A DNA stretch of 64,000 nucleotides from Paraburkholderia saeva (GCF_907164555.1 NZ_CAJQZC010000002.1:558001-622000); one strand, 5' to 3'. Numbered from the stretch's first letter, positions 46,055-58,604 are shown. The notes: generated from the letters alone by a model not told the origin. Numbers and translations: made by a program.

Positions 46055-46867
46055 TCAGGCCCCTGAAGCGGGCGTTTTCTTCGGGGCGCGGCCTTCGCCA
46101 GCACTTTTCGACGACGGCGCGCGTTTCGCGGCCGGGCGCTTCACCGCGCCAGACGGCTTCGGCGCGGCCTCGCCGGCTGGCGCCGCGGCGCCGGCGGCAT
46201 CGGGCGCGTCGGCATCGTGCGCCGCTTCGGCCATATCTTCCGCCGTGGCGGTTGCGCCCGGCGCTGCCGCCGGCTGCGCCATCGCGAACTGCGCCAGCTG
46301 GTTGAACTGCGACTGCAGCAGGTTCCACCACGCCGAGGTGTCGAACGGCGGGGTTTGCGCGGCTTCACCCGCTTCCTCCGCTCCTCCGGATTCGGTGGAC
46401 TTCGTTGCGGCGGCATCGGTTTGTCCAGCCGATGACGCCACTGGCTGCGACATCCACGATGGCATCGGCGAAGGCGAGGACGCCGCTCCCGGCGCAGTCG
46501 CCGCCGGCTTCATCGACGACTGCGCGAACGCGCCGAACGCCCGCAATGTGGCAAGCGTCGCGCGCTGTACTTCGAGCGCCTGAATCGCCGATTGGAGCAT
46601 GTTCAGGTTCAGCTTCAGCCATTGCTCGACGGCGCGCATGTCGGTGATGCGCTTGTCGAGTTCCTCGACGTTCGTGAGCGGCGCCATCATGTCGGACATC
46701 ATCGAAAGCGACGGCCCCAGACCTTGCGCGGCGCCCGCCTGCGCGCCCGGAAAAGCGGAGCCGAACGGCGTTAGCCGCATCATGTCCCACATCCGGTCGA
46801 GCATTTCAGCGGGCGGAAAACCCGGGAAGCCGGGAAAGGGCGGCGTGGAGCCGGTTGTATCGGTCAT
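46055..46867 (-). CDS. PhaM-family PHA granule regulatory protein
   Basis: 270 residues from the ATG at 46867 (GAGGAG upstream). The N-terminus [20 protein letters not shown], then the amphipathic helices [24 protein letters not shown] and [18 protein letters not shown], and a long Ala/Pro/Lys-rich C-terminus that could bind DNA, match PhaM of Ralstonia (Cupriavidus). PhaM attaches polyhydroxybutyrate granules to the nucleoid and activates PHA synthase. No pha synthase gene lies in the window, so the call relies on the sequence pattern. Confidence 0.82.
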   Translation of the reverse strand: MTDTTGSTPPFPGFPGFPPAEMLDRMWDMMRLTPFGSAFPGAQAGAAQGLGPSLSMMSDMMAPLTNVEELDKRITDMRAVEQWLKLNLNMLQSAIQALEVQRATLATLRAFGAFAQSSMKPAATAPGAASSPSPMPSWMSQPVASSAGQTDAAATKSTESGGAEEAGEAAQTPPFDTSAWWNLLQSQFNQLAQFAMAQPAAAPGATATAEDMAEAAHDADAPDAAGAAAPAGEAAPKPSGAVKRPAAKRAPSSKSAGEGRAPKKTPASGA

Positions 46868-47039
46868 TGGTTTTCTCCTCGCACCTGAAAATGGCGGAAC
46901 GCGGCAACGCCGCCCCCGATTCGTCCGATCATACCGCGCGTCTCCGCGCGCCAGAAAACCCGGCACCGTGCTCACGCAAAGGCCCGCGCGCCAGGACGTG
47001 GACGCATCGCGCGGACGTCACGCCATGCTGCCAGCGGCA

Positions 47040-47894
47040 TCAGAACGGATCGCCGCGTCTGAAGTCGGGCGCGCGGCGCTCGCGCAACGAGCTTACCCCT
47101 TCGCGCACGTCGGGGCCGGCAAAGCCCATGAATTCAAGCGCAAGCGAAGCATCGAAGGTCGGTCCCGCCGAGCGCAGCCAGTTGTTCAGCGCGTACTTCG
47201 TCCAGCGGATTGCCGTCTGCGAACCGCTCGCGAGTTTCTGCGCGACCTCGAAGGCTTTCGGCAGCAGATCGTTTTCGTCGACCGCCAGCGAAACGAGACC
47301 GATCCGCTCTGCCTCTTCTCCGCTCACCGGCTCGCACAGCATCAGGTAGTACTTCGCCTTCGCCATGCCGCACAGGAGCGGCCACACGATCGCCGCGTGA
47401 TCGCCCGCCGCGACGCCAAGGCGCGTATGACCATCGATAATGCGCGCGCTCTTCGCCGCGATCGAGATATCGGCAAGCAATCCCACGACAAGCCCCGCGC
47501 CGACCGCCGGTCCGTGCATTGCGGAAACCACCGGCTTGCTGCAGTTGATCACGCTATAGACGAGGTCACGCGCCTCACGCCACACGCGCGTGCGCACGTC
47601 GAAATCGGTGGCCATCTGCTCGACGAGCCCGAGATCGCCGCCCGCCGAAAAGCCCTTTCCCTCACCGCGGATCACCGCGACGCGCACTTCCGGATCGCGG
47701 TCAATATCACGCCAGATATCCGCGAGTTCGCGATGCATGTGCGCATCGGCGGTCGCGAGGCCGCTTTTGTTCGCGCCTTCGCCACTCATCACGACCTCGA
47801 GAATGCCGTGCGAATGACGCCGCAGGCGCAGCGCGTGATAACCGGCGTAGAAATCCGGATTGGGTGTGCCGTGGGCTTGCGAATCGTGAGACAT
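47040..47894 (-). CDS. Crotonase (enoyl-CoA hydratase/isomerase) family protein, atypical active site
   Basis: 284 residues from the ATG at 47894. The crotonase fold is clear: [13 protein letters not shown] near 76-88 forms the oxyanion hole, and [20 protein letters not shown] near 127-146 the second half of the active site. The two glutamates of classical hydratases (Glu144 and Glu164 of rat) align with Val136 and His156, so simple hydration is doubtful. The pattern with GDHAAIVWP recurs in a subgroup of enoyl-CoA hydratases annotated in Burkholderiales. The reaction is unknown. Confidence 0.88.
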   Translation of the reverse strand: MSHDSQAHGTPNPDFYAGYHALRLRRHSHGILEVVMSGEGANKSGLATADAHMHRELADIWRDIDRDPEVRVAVIRGEGKGFSAGGDLGLVEQMATDFDVRTRVWREARDLVYSVINCSKPVVSAMHGPAVGAGLVVGLLADISIAAKSARIIDGHTRLGVAAGDHAAIVWPLLCGMAKAKYYLMLCEPVSGEEAERIGLVSLAVDENDLLPKAFEVAQKLASGSQTAIRWTKYALNNWLRSAGPTFDASLALEFMGFAGPDVREGVSSLRERRAPDFRRGDPF

Positions 47895-47993
47895 GGCAGT
47901 CGATCCAGTAGAACAATGCGTTTCGGAAGGCGGCGAGAGCAACCATCCTGCAGGGGACCCGAGCAAGTCCCGTGACGGGCGCACATTCGCGCT

Positions 47994-49229
47994 TCAGCGC
48001 GCCTGATACACCCACTTGCCATCGCGAATCTCCACCATGACGCGGGCGCGCTGGTCGAGGCCAAGGTGATCAGTCATGCTCATGTTGACAATACCATTGG
48101 TGTCCGCGAGGCCGCGCGTCGCTTCGAGCGCGTCGCGCAGCGCCTGACGGAATTCGGATGTGCCAGGGGCGGCTGTCTTCAGCGCGATCGGCACCGCGTT
48201 ACCCAGCAGCAGCCCGGCATCCCACGCGTACGAACCGAACGCCGATACGCTGCCCACGCCATGCTGGGCCTCGAAGCGGGCGATGTAGTCGAGCGCGAGC
48301 CGCTTTGCCGGATGGTCGACCGGCAGTTGCGCTGCGACCAGCACCGGGCTCGCCGGCAGGAATGTGCCGTTGCAGTCGGCACCGCACACGCGCAGGAAGT
48401 CGTTATTGCCCACGCCGTGGTTGTGATAGATCAAGCCCTTGTAGCCGCGCGACTTCAGCGTCTTGGGCGGCAGTGCCGCGGGCGTGCCGGCAGCGCCGAC
48501 GACCACTGCATCGGGATTCGCCGCCATGATCTTGAGAATCTGGCCCGTCACACTCGGATCGGTGCGATTGAAGCGCTCGTTCGCGACAACCGTGATCTTG
48601 TGGAGCTGCGCGAACTTCGCAACTTCCGCGTAAAAGGTTTCGCCGAGCGCATCCGCCTGGCCAATGTATGCAATCGTCTTCACGCCATGTTCGCTGGCGT
48701 GCTCCGCGATCGCCGAAGCCATCATCGCGTCGGTTTGCGGCGTCTTGAACATCCAGTGACGCTTTGCGTCCACCGGCTCGATGATCTTCGCCGACGAAGC
48801 AAGCGAGATCGTCGGCGTCTGCCCTTCGGCGATCACGTCGATCATGGCGAGCGTATTCGGCGTGATCGACGAGCCGATGATGGCGTCGACGTGTTCTTCG
48901 GAGATCAGCTTCTTCGTGTTCTGAACGGCCTGGGTGGTGTCCGATGCGTCGTCGAACACGAGATATTCGACTTTCTGGCCGGCCAGTTCTTTCGGAAACA
49001 GCGCCACGGTATCGCGCGCCGGAATGCCCAGCGAGGCGGCCGGCCCCGTCAGCGACAGCACGACGCCAATCTTCACCTGGGCTACCGCGGAGACAGGAAG
49101 CGCAACGCTCACCGAGATAGCAAGCCCCAGCGCGAGCCGTTGAAGCGCGCGAGCCGGGACAGCGCGGCCGCCGGTGTGAACCGCTGTCCGGGGACGCCCG
49201 GATCTGGAAATGAACGACCGGATTCGCAT
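47994..49229 (-). CDS. Branched-chain amino acid-type ABC transporter substrate-binding protein
   Basis: 411 residues from the ATG at 49229 (GAGGAG upstream). A long signal peptide ends near residue 47 (SVSVALPVSAVAQ); the mature part is a LivK-like two-lobe periplasmic protein: KIGVVLSLTGPAASLGIPAR, SEEHVDAIIGSSITPNTLAM, and YIGQADALGETFYAEVAKFA. Only the binding protein is present; no permease or ATPase genes follow. It lies 99 bases upstream of the crotonase gene and 222 bases after the FAH gene, so they may form a small catabolic cluster, perhaps for an aromatic or organic acid. Ligand unknown. Confidence 0.9.
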   Translation of the reverse strand: MRIRSFISRSGRPRTAVHTGGRAVPARALQRLALGLAISVSVALPVSAVAQVKIGVVLSLTGPAASLGIPARDTVALFPKELAGQKVEYLVFDDASDTTQAVQNTKKLISEEHVDAIIGSSITPNTLAMIDVIAEGQTPTISLASSAKIIEPVDAKRHWMFKTPQTDAMMASAIAEHASEHGVKTIAYIGQADALGETFYAEVAKFAQLHKITVVANERFNRTDPSVTGQILKIMAANPDAVVVGAAGTPAALPPKTLKSRGYKGLIYHNHGVGNNDFLRVCGADCNGTFLPASPVLVAAQLPVDHPAKRLALDYIARFEAQHGVGSVSAFGSYAWDAGLLLGNAVPIALKTAAPGTSEFRQALRDALEATRGLADTNGIVNMSMTDHLGLDQRARVMVEIRDGKWVYQAR

Positions 49230-49451
49230 GCAAGTCTCCTCACCGTGGCAATGTGTTTTTGTACTGCCATTCCCTGTTTCGACGGAGATTTCCGTGCGTC
49301 GCGCGCGCGGCACAGGCCGCCGTGCAGGCGCGCGCGTGTCAGCGCGTGTGTCAGTGTAGCGATGCCTGCATGCGACGTAATCGGGCGAAACCCTCCTGAA
49401 AGGTCGCCTCGGTGTCAATCACGCCCAACCCGGGGATTCCCTCAGCACGGA

Positions 49452-50444
49452 TCAATGCGCCCCTTCGACCGGCGCGACCGACTGGTCGATCGAGCCAAAA
49501 ATCGACTTGCCGGCTTCGTCGAACATCTCGATCTTCACGGTATCGCCGTATTTCATGAATTCGGTCTGCGGCGCGCCGTGTTCGATCGTTTCGAGGCAAC
49601 GTTTCTCGGCGATGCAGCAATAGCCGCGCTTTGCGTCCTTGTTCGACACGGTCCCGGAACCGACGATCGCGCCCGCCCGCAGGTTGCGCGTCTTTGCCGC
49701 GTGCGCGACCAGCTGGCCGAAATGAAACACCATGTCGGTGCCGGCGTCCGGCTGCCCGACTTTCCTGCCGTTCCAGTGCACGATCATTGGACGATGCACG
49801 CGCCCTTCGCGCCAGTGCTCGCCAAGCTCGTCGGGCGTGACGGCCACCGGGGCAAATGACGTCGCCGGCTTGCTCTGAAAGAAGCCGAACCCCTTGGCGA
49901 GTTCGGCGGGAATCAGGTTGCGCAGCGAAACGTCGTTCACGAGCGTCACGAGGCGCACGGCCTTGAGCGCCTGTTCGGCTGTGACGCCCATCTTCACGTC
50001 GCCGGTGATGACGGCCACTTCGGCTTCGAAGTCGATGCCGAATTCTTCCGAAGCGCACACGATGTCCTCTTTCGGGCCGATGAAGTCGTCGCTGCCGCCC
50101 TGGTACATCAGCGGGTCGGTCCAGAATTCCGGCGGCATTTCGGCGCCGCGCGCGCGGCGCACCAGTTCGACGTGATTCACATACGATGAGCCGTCGGCCC
50201 ACTGGAACGCCCGCGGCAGCGGCGCCATACAGGCTTTCGCATCGAACTGGAACGTGTTGCGGGCGCGGCCCTGATTCAGCGCGTCATACAGATCGATCAG
50301 TTGCGGCGCATAGAAGGTCCAGTCGTCGAGGACGCGCTGGAGCGTCGGCGCAATCGCGTCCGCGATCGCCGCGGTGTGCAGGTCGCGGGACACGACGATC
50401 AGTTGACCGTCGCGCGTGCCGTCCTTCAGCGTGGCAAGTTTCAT
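49452..50444 (-). CDS. Fumarylacetoacetate hydrolase-family protein
   Basis: 330 residues. The N-terminal half (MKLATLKDGTRDGQLIVVSR, then PLPRAFQWADGSSYVNHVEL) is the FAH N-terminal-like domain; the C-terminal fold carries the metal-binding pattern EEFGIDFEAEVAVITGDV near 135, and GSGTVSNKDAKRGYCCIAEK near 267. Such enzymes hydrolyse or decarboxylate beta-diketo acids from aromatic degradation. It is divergent from an IclR regulator (210 bases apart), the usual arrangement of regulator and target. Confidence 0.9.
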   Translation of the reverse strand: MKLATLKDGTRDGQLIVVSRDLHTAAIADAIAPTLQRVLDDWTFYAPQLIDLYDALNQGRARNTFQFDAKACMAPLPRAFQWADGSSYVNHVELVRRARGAEMPPEFWTDPLMYQGGSDDFIGPKEDIVCASEEFGIDFEAEVAVITGDVKMGVTAEQALKAVRLVTLVNDVSLRNLIPAELAKGFGFFQSKPATSFAPVAVTPDELGEHWREGRVHRPMIVHWNGRKVGQPDAGTDMVFHFGQLVAHAAKTRNLRAGAIVGSGTVSNKDAKRGYCCIAEKRCLETIEHGAPQTEFMKYGDTVKIEMFDEAGKSIFGSIDQSVAPVEGAH

Positions 50445-50470
50445 AGGCGATTTCAGCAGTGTGGATGACG

Positions 50471-50485
50471 ATAGAAGGAATCTAT
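50471..50485. promoter_or_regulatory. Candidate IclR operator
   Basis: ATAGA-AGGAA-TCTAT, an inverted repeat of 15 bases, lies 27 bases upstream of the FAH-hydrolase start and 170 bases before the iclR-type start. It is the usual size for IclR-family operators and overlaps a TAGAAT that could be the -10 of the minus-strand gene. Assignment is by position only. Confidence 0.35.
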
Positions 50486-50654
50486 TCTACGATGGTGAAT
50501 CGTCGCAGCCCAAACGCGGGGAATTTGTGAGCATTCACGCGCCGGGCTGCGGTACCGCGGACGGCGGCGCAAGTCTGCTAACGTTCGCTGTCTGTTTCCA
50601 CACGCTACCGTGTACACGCCGGGCGCGATTCCGTCCGATTTCACTGCAAGAGCA

Positions 50655-51503
50655 ATGCATTCAACCGACATCGATCCCACCGACGACGACGCAACCGACA
50701 CGCACGAGAGCGGTGAAGAAAAACTGCGTTCGGGCATCCAGTCGATCGAAGTCGGGTTTCGCCTGCTGGAGGTGCTCACCGAAGAGCCGCGCGCAATGAT
50801 GCTGCGCGACCTCGCCCAGCGCGCGGGCATGAGTCCGGCGAAAGCGCATCGCTATCTGGTGAGCTTCCTGCGACTTGGCGTGGTCGCCCAGGATCCGCTG
50901 TCCGGGCGCTATGAGCTCGGCGGCTTTGCATTGCAGTTGGGTCTCGCGAGACTGGCGCGCGTCGACGGCGTGAAGCTCGCGCGCATCGCGCTGGCCGAAA
51001 TGCGCGACCAGTTCGATTTCACGGTCGGCATCGCCGTGTGGGGCAATCAGGGGCCGACTGTCGTGCACTGGATGGAATCGAGTCATCCAGCGAAAGCGTC
51101 GCTCAAGTTAGGCGATGTGATGCCGCTGCTCGGCTCCGCAACGGGTCTGCTGTTCGCCGCCTGGCTGCCCCGCAGCAAGACAGGTGCGATGATCGAGCGC
51201 GAGCTTGCCGATTCGCGACGCTCAACCTGGGCGCACGCGCTGCGCACGCACGAAGATGTCGAGGCCGCGCTGGCCGACGTGCGTGAACACGGCGCGGCAC
51301 GCGTCGAGGGTATGCTGCTGCCCAATATTCATGCGTTCTGTATGCCGGTATTCGATTCGACCGGCGATCTCGCGCTGGGTCTGATCGCGCTTGGACATGA
51401 AGGCGCGTTTGATATCCGCTGGAATGGGACAGTCGACACGGCAATGCGCGAATGCGCGGCGAAGCTGTCGTATGAACTGGGTTACAGCGCGCAGCCCCGC
51501 TGA
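50655..51503 (+). CDS. IclR-family transcriptional regulator
   Basis: 282 residues from the ATG at 50655. A winged helix-turn-helix (about 28-88, IQSIEVGFRLLEVLTEEPRA and MSPAKAHRYLVSFLRLGVVAQD) precedes an IclR effector-binding domain with SSHPAKASLKLGDVMPLLGS near 138 and IHAFCMPVFDSTGDLALGL near 230. It is divergent from the FAH hydrolase gene and probably regulates that gene and the binding-protein gene downstream of it. The effector is unknown. Confidence 0.9.
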   Translation: MHSTDIDPTDDDATDTHESGEEKLRSGIQSIEVGFRLLEVLTEEPRAMMLRDLAQRAGMSPAKAHRYLVSFLRLGVVAQDPLSGRYELGGFALQLGLARLARVDGVKLARIALAEMRDQFDFTVGIAVWGNQGPTVVHWMESSHPAKASLKLGDVMPLLGSATGLLFAAWLPRSKTGAMIERELADSRRSTWAHALRTHEDVEAALADVREHGAARVEGMLLPNIHAFCMPVFDSTGDLALGLIALGHEGAFDIRWNGTVDTAMRECAAKLSYELGYSAQPR

Positions 51504-51538
51504 TCCACGCACCCACACTCACCGGTCCACACGTATCG

Positions 51539-52756
51539 ATGTTGTCGCAATCTGCCGCTTCCCGTCCTGAACGCACACCGCGCGCCTTGCGCTGGATTGG
51601 CGTGCTGCTTCTCGTGCTGGTGCTGCACTGGATCGCCGCGGAATGGGTCGAGCGTCATCGCAGTGCTGCACAGCCACTCGAACCGGACCATGCGCCCGTG
51701 CAGGTCGCACTGCTCAAGGCCGAGCGCGTCGAACAGGCGCCCGCGAACACCAGGCTGCCATCGGCTGCGCCCGCTCGCGCTGCCCGCACACGCGCGCGGA
51801 GCGCGCATGTGCTGACCATCACACGCCCCGCAACCAGGCATGCCGTAACAGCGCCACCGGCCGCCGACAGCACGCCCGATGCCGCTTCATCTGAAACGGT
51901 ACCGGCTGCATCGCCCGCCTCGTCAACCGGCGTCGCGGCCGCTGCGAGTGCCGCATCGGAAACAGGGAGCGCGCAGGCATCGCAGGGCGTGAAGTTCTCC
52001 GTGCCGCCCTCGGGCGATCTCCAGTACGACACCTTCTACAACGGCGTGCGTAACCAGCCGGGCACCATCCACTGGATGAGCGACGGCCACACCTACGAGA
52101 TGATCGTTTCGGTACCGCTGCCGTTCGTCGGCACCTTCAGCTACGCGAGTCACGGCCACGTCGACGCGTTCGGCATCGCACCTGACCAGTACATCGAAAA
52201 ACGCGGCCGTCGCGCCGAAGACGTGACGATCTTCAATCACGCTGACAGGAAAATCGCGTTCACGCGCACACCGACCACGCTTGCCCTACCCGACGGCGCG
52301 CAGGATCGCTTCAGCATGATCATGCAACTGGCGAGCCTTGTGCGCGGTGACCCCGCCGCGTACCGACCGGGTGTCACGCGCGAGTTCTATGTCGCGGACA
52401 ACGATAGCGGCGAAATCTGGCCCATCGAAACGATCGGTGACGAAAGCGTGCGCGTGCCGGACGGCTTCGTCGAGGCGCGTCACTTCATGCGTCTGCCGCG
52501 ACGCGAAGGCGACCGGCGACGCATCGATGTATGGCTTGCGCCATCGCTTGGCTGGTTGCCTGTGCGGCTCGTGCAGACCGAACCGAACGGCACGCAGATC
52601 GAACTGCGCTGGCGCGGCAGGATTCCCGCGCCCGATTCAAACGGCGAAACGATCGCGCCGGCTCCGACCGGCGAGAACAACGAAACAGGCAACGACGACA
52701 CATCCAACCCATCCGCACTATCAAACGGCCCAGGCGGCACCATCGAAAAACCCTGA
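51539..52756 (+). CDS. DUF3108 domain protein
   Basis: 405 residues. A membrane helix at about 20-36 is followed by a low-complexity Ala/Thr/Pro segment (60-155) and a C-terminal beta-rich DUF3108 domain: DTFYNGVRNQPGTIHWMSDG, FVGTFSYASHGHVDAFGIAP, PDQYIEKRGRRAEDVTIFNH and GAQDRFSMIMQLASLVRGDP. DUF3108 proteins are periplasmic and of unknown function. It starts 35 bases after the IclR gene, but the two families are not functionally linked to my knowledge. Confidence 0.87.
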   Translation: MLSQSAASRPERTPRALRWIGVLLLVLVLHWIAAEWVERHRSAAQPLEPDHAPVQVALLKAERVEQAPANTRLPSAAPARAARTRARSAHVLTITRPATRHAVTAPPAADSTPDAASSETVPAASPASSTGVAAAASAASETGSAQASQGVKFSVPPSGDLQYDTFYNGVRNQPGTIHWMSDGHTYEMIVSVPLPFVGTFSYASHGHVDAFGIAPDQYIEKRGRRAEDVTIFNHADRKIAFTRTPTTLALPDGAQDRFSMIMQLASLVRGDPAAYRPGVTREFYVADNDSGEIWPIETIGDESVRVPDGFVEARHFMRLPRREGDRRRIDVWLAPSLGWLPVRLVQTEPNGTQIELRWRGRIPAPDSNGETIAPAPTGENNETGNDDTSNPSALSNGPGGTIEKP

Positions 52757-52948
52757 GTGCAGCGAAGTTTTCCCAGGATTTCAGAAACTTCTCGCCGACG
52801 GTTCACTCGCATACTGTGCAACGCACGTTTGCCCGCGCGGACCTCGAGACCCGTCGCGACCTGTCGGTGCCGGCCGAACAGGTGCGAAAGACAGACAGCC
52901 TCACGCGCGCAGCAGACCACCCACCGCATGTATATCGATGGAGCCTTT

Positions 52949-53737
52949 ATGCAACTGAACATCAACGGCCTCGAAACCCGCTATGTCCTGAGCAACGAAG
53001 GGGGTGGCCCATGGCTCACCTTCATTCACCAGCTGGGCGGCGATCTCTCGGTCTGGGATCAGCTCGCGGGCTATTTCCGCGACGACTACACCGTGCTTCG
53101 CTACGACGTGCGCGGGCACGGTCATACCGCTGTTCCCAACCAGCCGTTTAGCATTGCCGATCTGTCCCGCGATCTCGCCGCGCTACTCGAGGCGCTCGGT
53201 GCGTCACATACCCATCTCGTCGGTATGTCGATGGGCGGCATGATCGCGCAGCAGTTCGCACTCGATCATCCATCATGCATTGATTCGCTGACGCTTGCCG
53301 ATACGGTGAGCAGCACGCCGCCAGAAGCCCGTGCCATATGGGATCAGCGCGCCGCCACGGCACGTCGCGAAGGTATGTCCGCACTCGTTCCTGCGACATT
53401 GAGCCGCTGGCTGACCCCCGACTTCCAGAAAGCGCATCCGGAAGCCGTTGAACAGATCGGTGAAGTGTTGTTGCGAACACACACCGAAGGATTCGCACTC
53501 GCGTGCGAAGCATTGCGCGATTTCGACGTGAGCGAGGACGTCAAACGAATCGACAAACCCGCGCTGGCCGTTGCTGGGCGCTACGATACCGGCACATTGC
53601 CGGCCGCCACGCAGGCTCTTGCAAATGCCATTCCCGGCTGCCGTTTCGAGCTGCTGGAAGCCGCCCATCTTGCACCGGTTGAACAATCGCACCGTTTTGC
53701 CGCGTTACTTGAAACGTTTCTTGCCGCTGGGGTCTAA
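52949..53737 (+). CDS. Alpha/beta hydrolase, 3-oxoadipate enol-lactonase-like
   Basis: 262 residues from the ATG at 52949 with TGGAG six bases before it; an ATG at 52928 is an alternative. It has the GGDLSVWDQ oxyanion pattern near 32, the nucleophile elbow GMSMGG near 92, an Asp in AGRYDTGTLP near 205 and the catalytic His in EAAHLAPVEQ near 243. The overall pattern is that of PcaD-type lactonases of the beta-ketoadipate pathway. No other pca genes lie nearby, so the substrate remains open. Confidence 0.85.
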   Translation: MQLNINGLETRYVLSNEGGGPWLTFIHQLGGDLSVWDQLAGYFRDDYTVLRYDVRGHGHTAVPNQPFSIADLSRDLAALLEALGASHTHLVGMSMGGMIAQQFALDHPSCIDSLTLADTVSSTPPEARAIWDQRAATARREGMSALVPATLSRWLTPDFQKAHPEAVEQIGEVLLRTHTEGFALACEALRDFDVSEDVKRIDKPALAVAGRYDTGTLPAATQALANAIPGCRFELLEAAHLAPVEQSHRFAALLETFLAAGV

Positions 53738-53855
53738 ACTGTAGATCCGGACCTTTCACCCGCGTTACTCCGGGTCCACCCCTTGAATTCCACACCATAT
53801 GCTCCATCTACGGCGCAGGAATGGCCAGGAGCCAACGGAAATAAGGAGTGTCGCC

Positions 53856-54113
53856 ATGCAGATGATCTACAACAGCCCCAACTATTGTGTTGTCGAGTTC
53901 CCGCCGGAAGACGGCCACCTCGCCATGCGTTCCGGTGGCTACGAGATTGTTGACAAGACCATGCAGCGCGAAATCTACATTGATGGTGCAATGGCGGCAC
54001 GCTTTCGCGAACACGTACAGAAACTGATTGAAGAAGAACCGTCGCTCGACGAAGTGGACGAATTCCTTGGCCAGTTCGACAGCCTGATGCATCAACCGGT
54101 GATCCTCCACTAG
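53856..54113 (+). CDS. DUF3567 protein
   Basis: 85 residues from the ATG at 53856, with AAGGAG upstream. The sequence MQMIYNSPNYCVVEFPPEDG and HLAMRSGGYEIVDKTMQREI, then an acidic helical C-terminus, matches DUF3567, a small soluble family found mainly in beta-proteobacteria. Function unknown. It is followed by a strong terminator and is separate from metH. Confidence 0.85.
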   Translation: MQMIYNSPNYCVVEFPPEDGHLAMRSGGYEIVDKTMQREIYIDGAMAARFREHVQKLIEEEPSLDEVDEFLGQFDSLMHQPVILH

Positions 54114-54139
54114 GCGTCGCCCGGGCGACACTTCCTCGA

Positions 54140-54174
54140 AACCCCGTCCGGCATGCCGGACGGGGTTTTTCTTT
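54140..54174 (+). terminator. Strong intrinsic terminator after the DUF3567 gene
   Basis: A 13-bp perfect stem (54140-54152 with 54155-54167, AACCCCGTCCGGC and its complement) with a two-base centre is followed by TTTTTCTTTT. It begins 26 bases after the stop. Confidence 0.92.
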
Positions 54175-54291
54175 TGCCGCGTGAAAACCGCGCGCCAGAC
54201 GACATCGCACATGCCCCTCGAGGGCGAAGGCATGCCGCTCCGGCTACAATGACGCGTTTACCGCATCTTTCAGGCGCAAGCCTTGCCAGCC

Positions 54292-55362
54292 ATGAACCAG
54301 CCTGCCCAACCCGTTGCTCCAGAACGCTCCGCTGCGGCCTACACGCGCGGCACCGCGCTGCCAGAACTCCTGAAATCGCGCATCCTGATCCTGGACGGCG
54401 CGATGGGCACGATGATCCAGCGCTACAAGCTCGACGAAGCGGGCTATCGCGGCGAGCGTTTCAAGGACTACGGTCGCGACATCAAGGGCAACAATGAGCT
54501 GCTCTCGATCACGCAGCCGCAGGTCATCAGCGAGATCCACGAGCAGTACCTCGCTGCGGGCGCCGACATTCTCGAAACCAACACTTTCGGCGCAACCCGT
54601 ATTGCGCAGGCCGACTACGGCATGGAAAGTCTCGCGATCGAAATGAACCTCGAATCGGCAAAGCTCGCGCGCGCAGCCTGCGACACATACTCGACGCCCG
54701 ACAAGCCGCGCTTCGTTGCGGGCGCAATCGGGCCGACGCCGAAAACCGCAAGCATTTCTCCAGACGTAAACGATCCGGGCGCACGCAACGTCACGTTCGA
54801 CGAACTGCGCACCGCGTACTACGAACAGGCGAAGGCGCTGCTCGATGGCGGCGTCGACCTGTTCCTCGTCGAAACCATTTTCGACACGCTGAACGCCAAG
54901 GCCGCGCTGTTCGCGCTCGACGAACTGTTCGAGGACACGGGCGAGCGTCTGCCCATCATGATCTCCGGCACCGTGACCGATGCATCGGGCCGCATCCTGT
55001 CCGGCCAGACGGTCGAGGCCTTCTGGAATTCGCTGCGTCACGCGAAGCCGCTCACGTTTGGCCTCAACTGCGCACTCGGCGCGGCGCTGATGCGTCCGTA
55101 TATCGCCGAGCTTTCGAAGCTCTGCGATACGTATGTGTCGTGCTATCCGAATGCGGGCTTGCCGAATCCGATGAGCGATACCGGCTTCGACGAACTGCCC
55201 GCCGATACGTCCGGGCTGCTAAAGGAATTCGCGCAGGCCGGGCTCGTGAACATTGCGGGCGGTTGCTGCGGCACGACGCCGGAGCACATCGCCGCCATCG
55301 CGAAGGCGCTGGCCGACATCAAGCCGCGCAAGTGGCCAACGCAGTACCGCGACGCGGCCTGA
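54292..55362 (+). CDS. metH: Methionine synthase, N-terminal homocysteine-binding part (split MetH)
   Basis: 356 residues from the ATG at 54292. This is the homocysteine S-methyltransferase barrel of cobalamin-dependent methionine synthase as a separate protein. [20 protein letters not shown] near 28-47, [19 protein letters not shown] near 90 and the zinc-binding [14 protein letters not shown] near the end are intact. The zinc activates homocysteine for methyl transfer. It is followed after 98 bases by the remaining MetH domains. A plausible -10 (TACAAT at 54244-54249) lies upstream, but no riboswitch is recognisable. Confidence 0.95.
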   Translation: MNQPAQPVAPERSAAAYTRGTALPELLKSRILILDGAMGTMIQRYKLDEAGYRGERFKDYGRDIKGNNELLSITQPQVISEIHEQYLAAGADILETNTFGATRIAQADYGMESLAIEMNLESAKLARAACDTYSTPDKPRFVAGAIGPTPKTASISPDVNDPGARNVTFDELRTAYYEQAKALLDGGVDLFLVETIFDTLNAKAALFALDELFEDTGERLPIMISGTVTDASGRILSGQTVEAFWNSLRHAKPLTFGLNCALGAALMRPYIAELSKLCDTYVSCYPNAGLPNPMSDTGFDELPADTSGLLKEFAQAGLVNIAGGCCGTTPEHIAAIAKALADIKPRKWPTQYRDAA

Positions 55363-55382
55363 CACGCCCATCCGTTGTCCGG

Positions 55383-55412
55383 CGCGTTGTCGGGCTTAGC
55401 CCGGACAACGCG
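55383..55412 (+). repeat. Stem-loop between the two metH genes
   Basis: CGCGTTGTC GGGC pairs with GCCC GACAACGCG across a TTA loop, with a single G bulge, giving a 13-bp stem. It sits 20 bases after the first metH stop and 49 before the second start. No T-tract follows, so it is not a standard terminator; it may block exonucleases or set the ratio of the two halves. Confidence 0.6.
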
Positions 55413-55460
55413 TACGTAACAAGCCAACACCGCAGCACGCAACCGAATCAGGCACAAGAC

Positions 55461-58178
<2,718 letters not shown>

Positions 58179-58338
58179 GGGCAGCCCGCGCCAGACGGAC
58201 TATATCGTTGCGCATATAAGCTGAATATTTCACGCAGCTTAATTTTCGGCTTTGTAGACTGCGGTAGCCTGACCCTGCCAGACGCGGCCAAAAAACGCGT
58301 CGGTTCAATGACTTGCAACCGTCACGGAGAAAACTCGC

Positions 58339-58545
58339 ATGAAGAAGCTGATGCTGATGTTGACTGGACTTTCACTCGCTGCCGGCGCTTCGGTAGCGCT
58401 GGCGCAACAGCCGGCGGCCCCGGCCCAGGCGAGTGCGGTCAGTTCGTACTCGCCGCCCACCCAGAAGCACGTGAAGAAGCCGAAGAAGGCCAAGAAGGGC
58501 GCCTCGGCACCGATGGCCGCACCGGCCGACGCCGCCAGCCAGTAA
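58339..58545 (+). CDS. Small secreted protein, Ala/Pro/Lys-rich
   Basis: 68 residues. A signal peptide (1-22, MKKLMLMLTGLSLAAGASVA) probably cleaved near LAQQP leaves a 45-residue periplasmic peptide rich in Ala, Pro and Lys with the pattern KKPKKAKKGAS. No motif is recognised. The codon usage is normal and a strong terminator follows, so it is likely a real gene. It may be one of the small secreted proteins common in Burkholderia. Confidence 0.65.
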   Translation: MKKLMLMLTGLSLAAGASVALAQQPAAPAQASAVSSYSPPTQKHVKKPKKAKKGASAPMAAPADAASQ

Positions 58546-58575
58546 GCGTACCGGCGATCCGTCAGCAGCAAATGA

Positions 58576-58604
58576 AAGAGCCCGCGGCAAGCGGGCTCTT
58601 TTTT
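58576..58604 (+). terminator. Intrinsic terminator after the small secreted protein gene
   Basis: AAGAGCCCGC (58576-58585) pairs with GCGGGCTCTT (58591-58600) across GGCAA, followed by TTTT. Ten base pairs, 30 bases after the stop. Confidence 0.92.

Noticed and set aside
54171..54291. Riboswitch (SAM, SAH or cobalamin) before metH
   Set aside because: The 120-base leader is short and shows none of the conserved cores I know for these classes.
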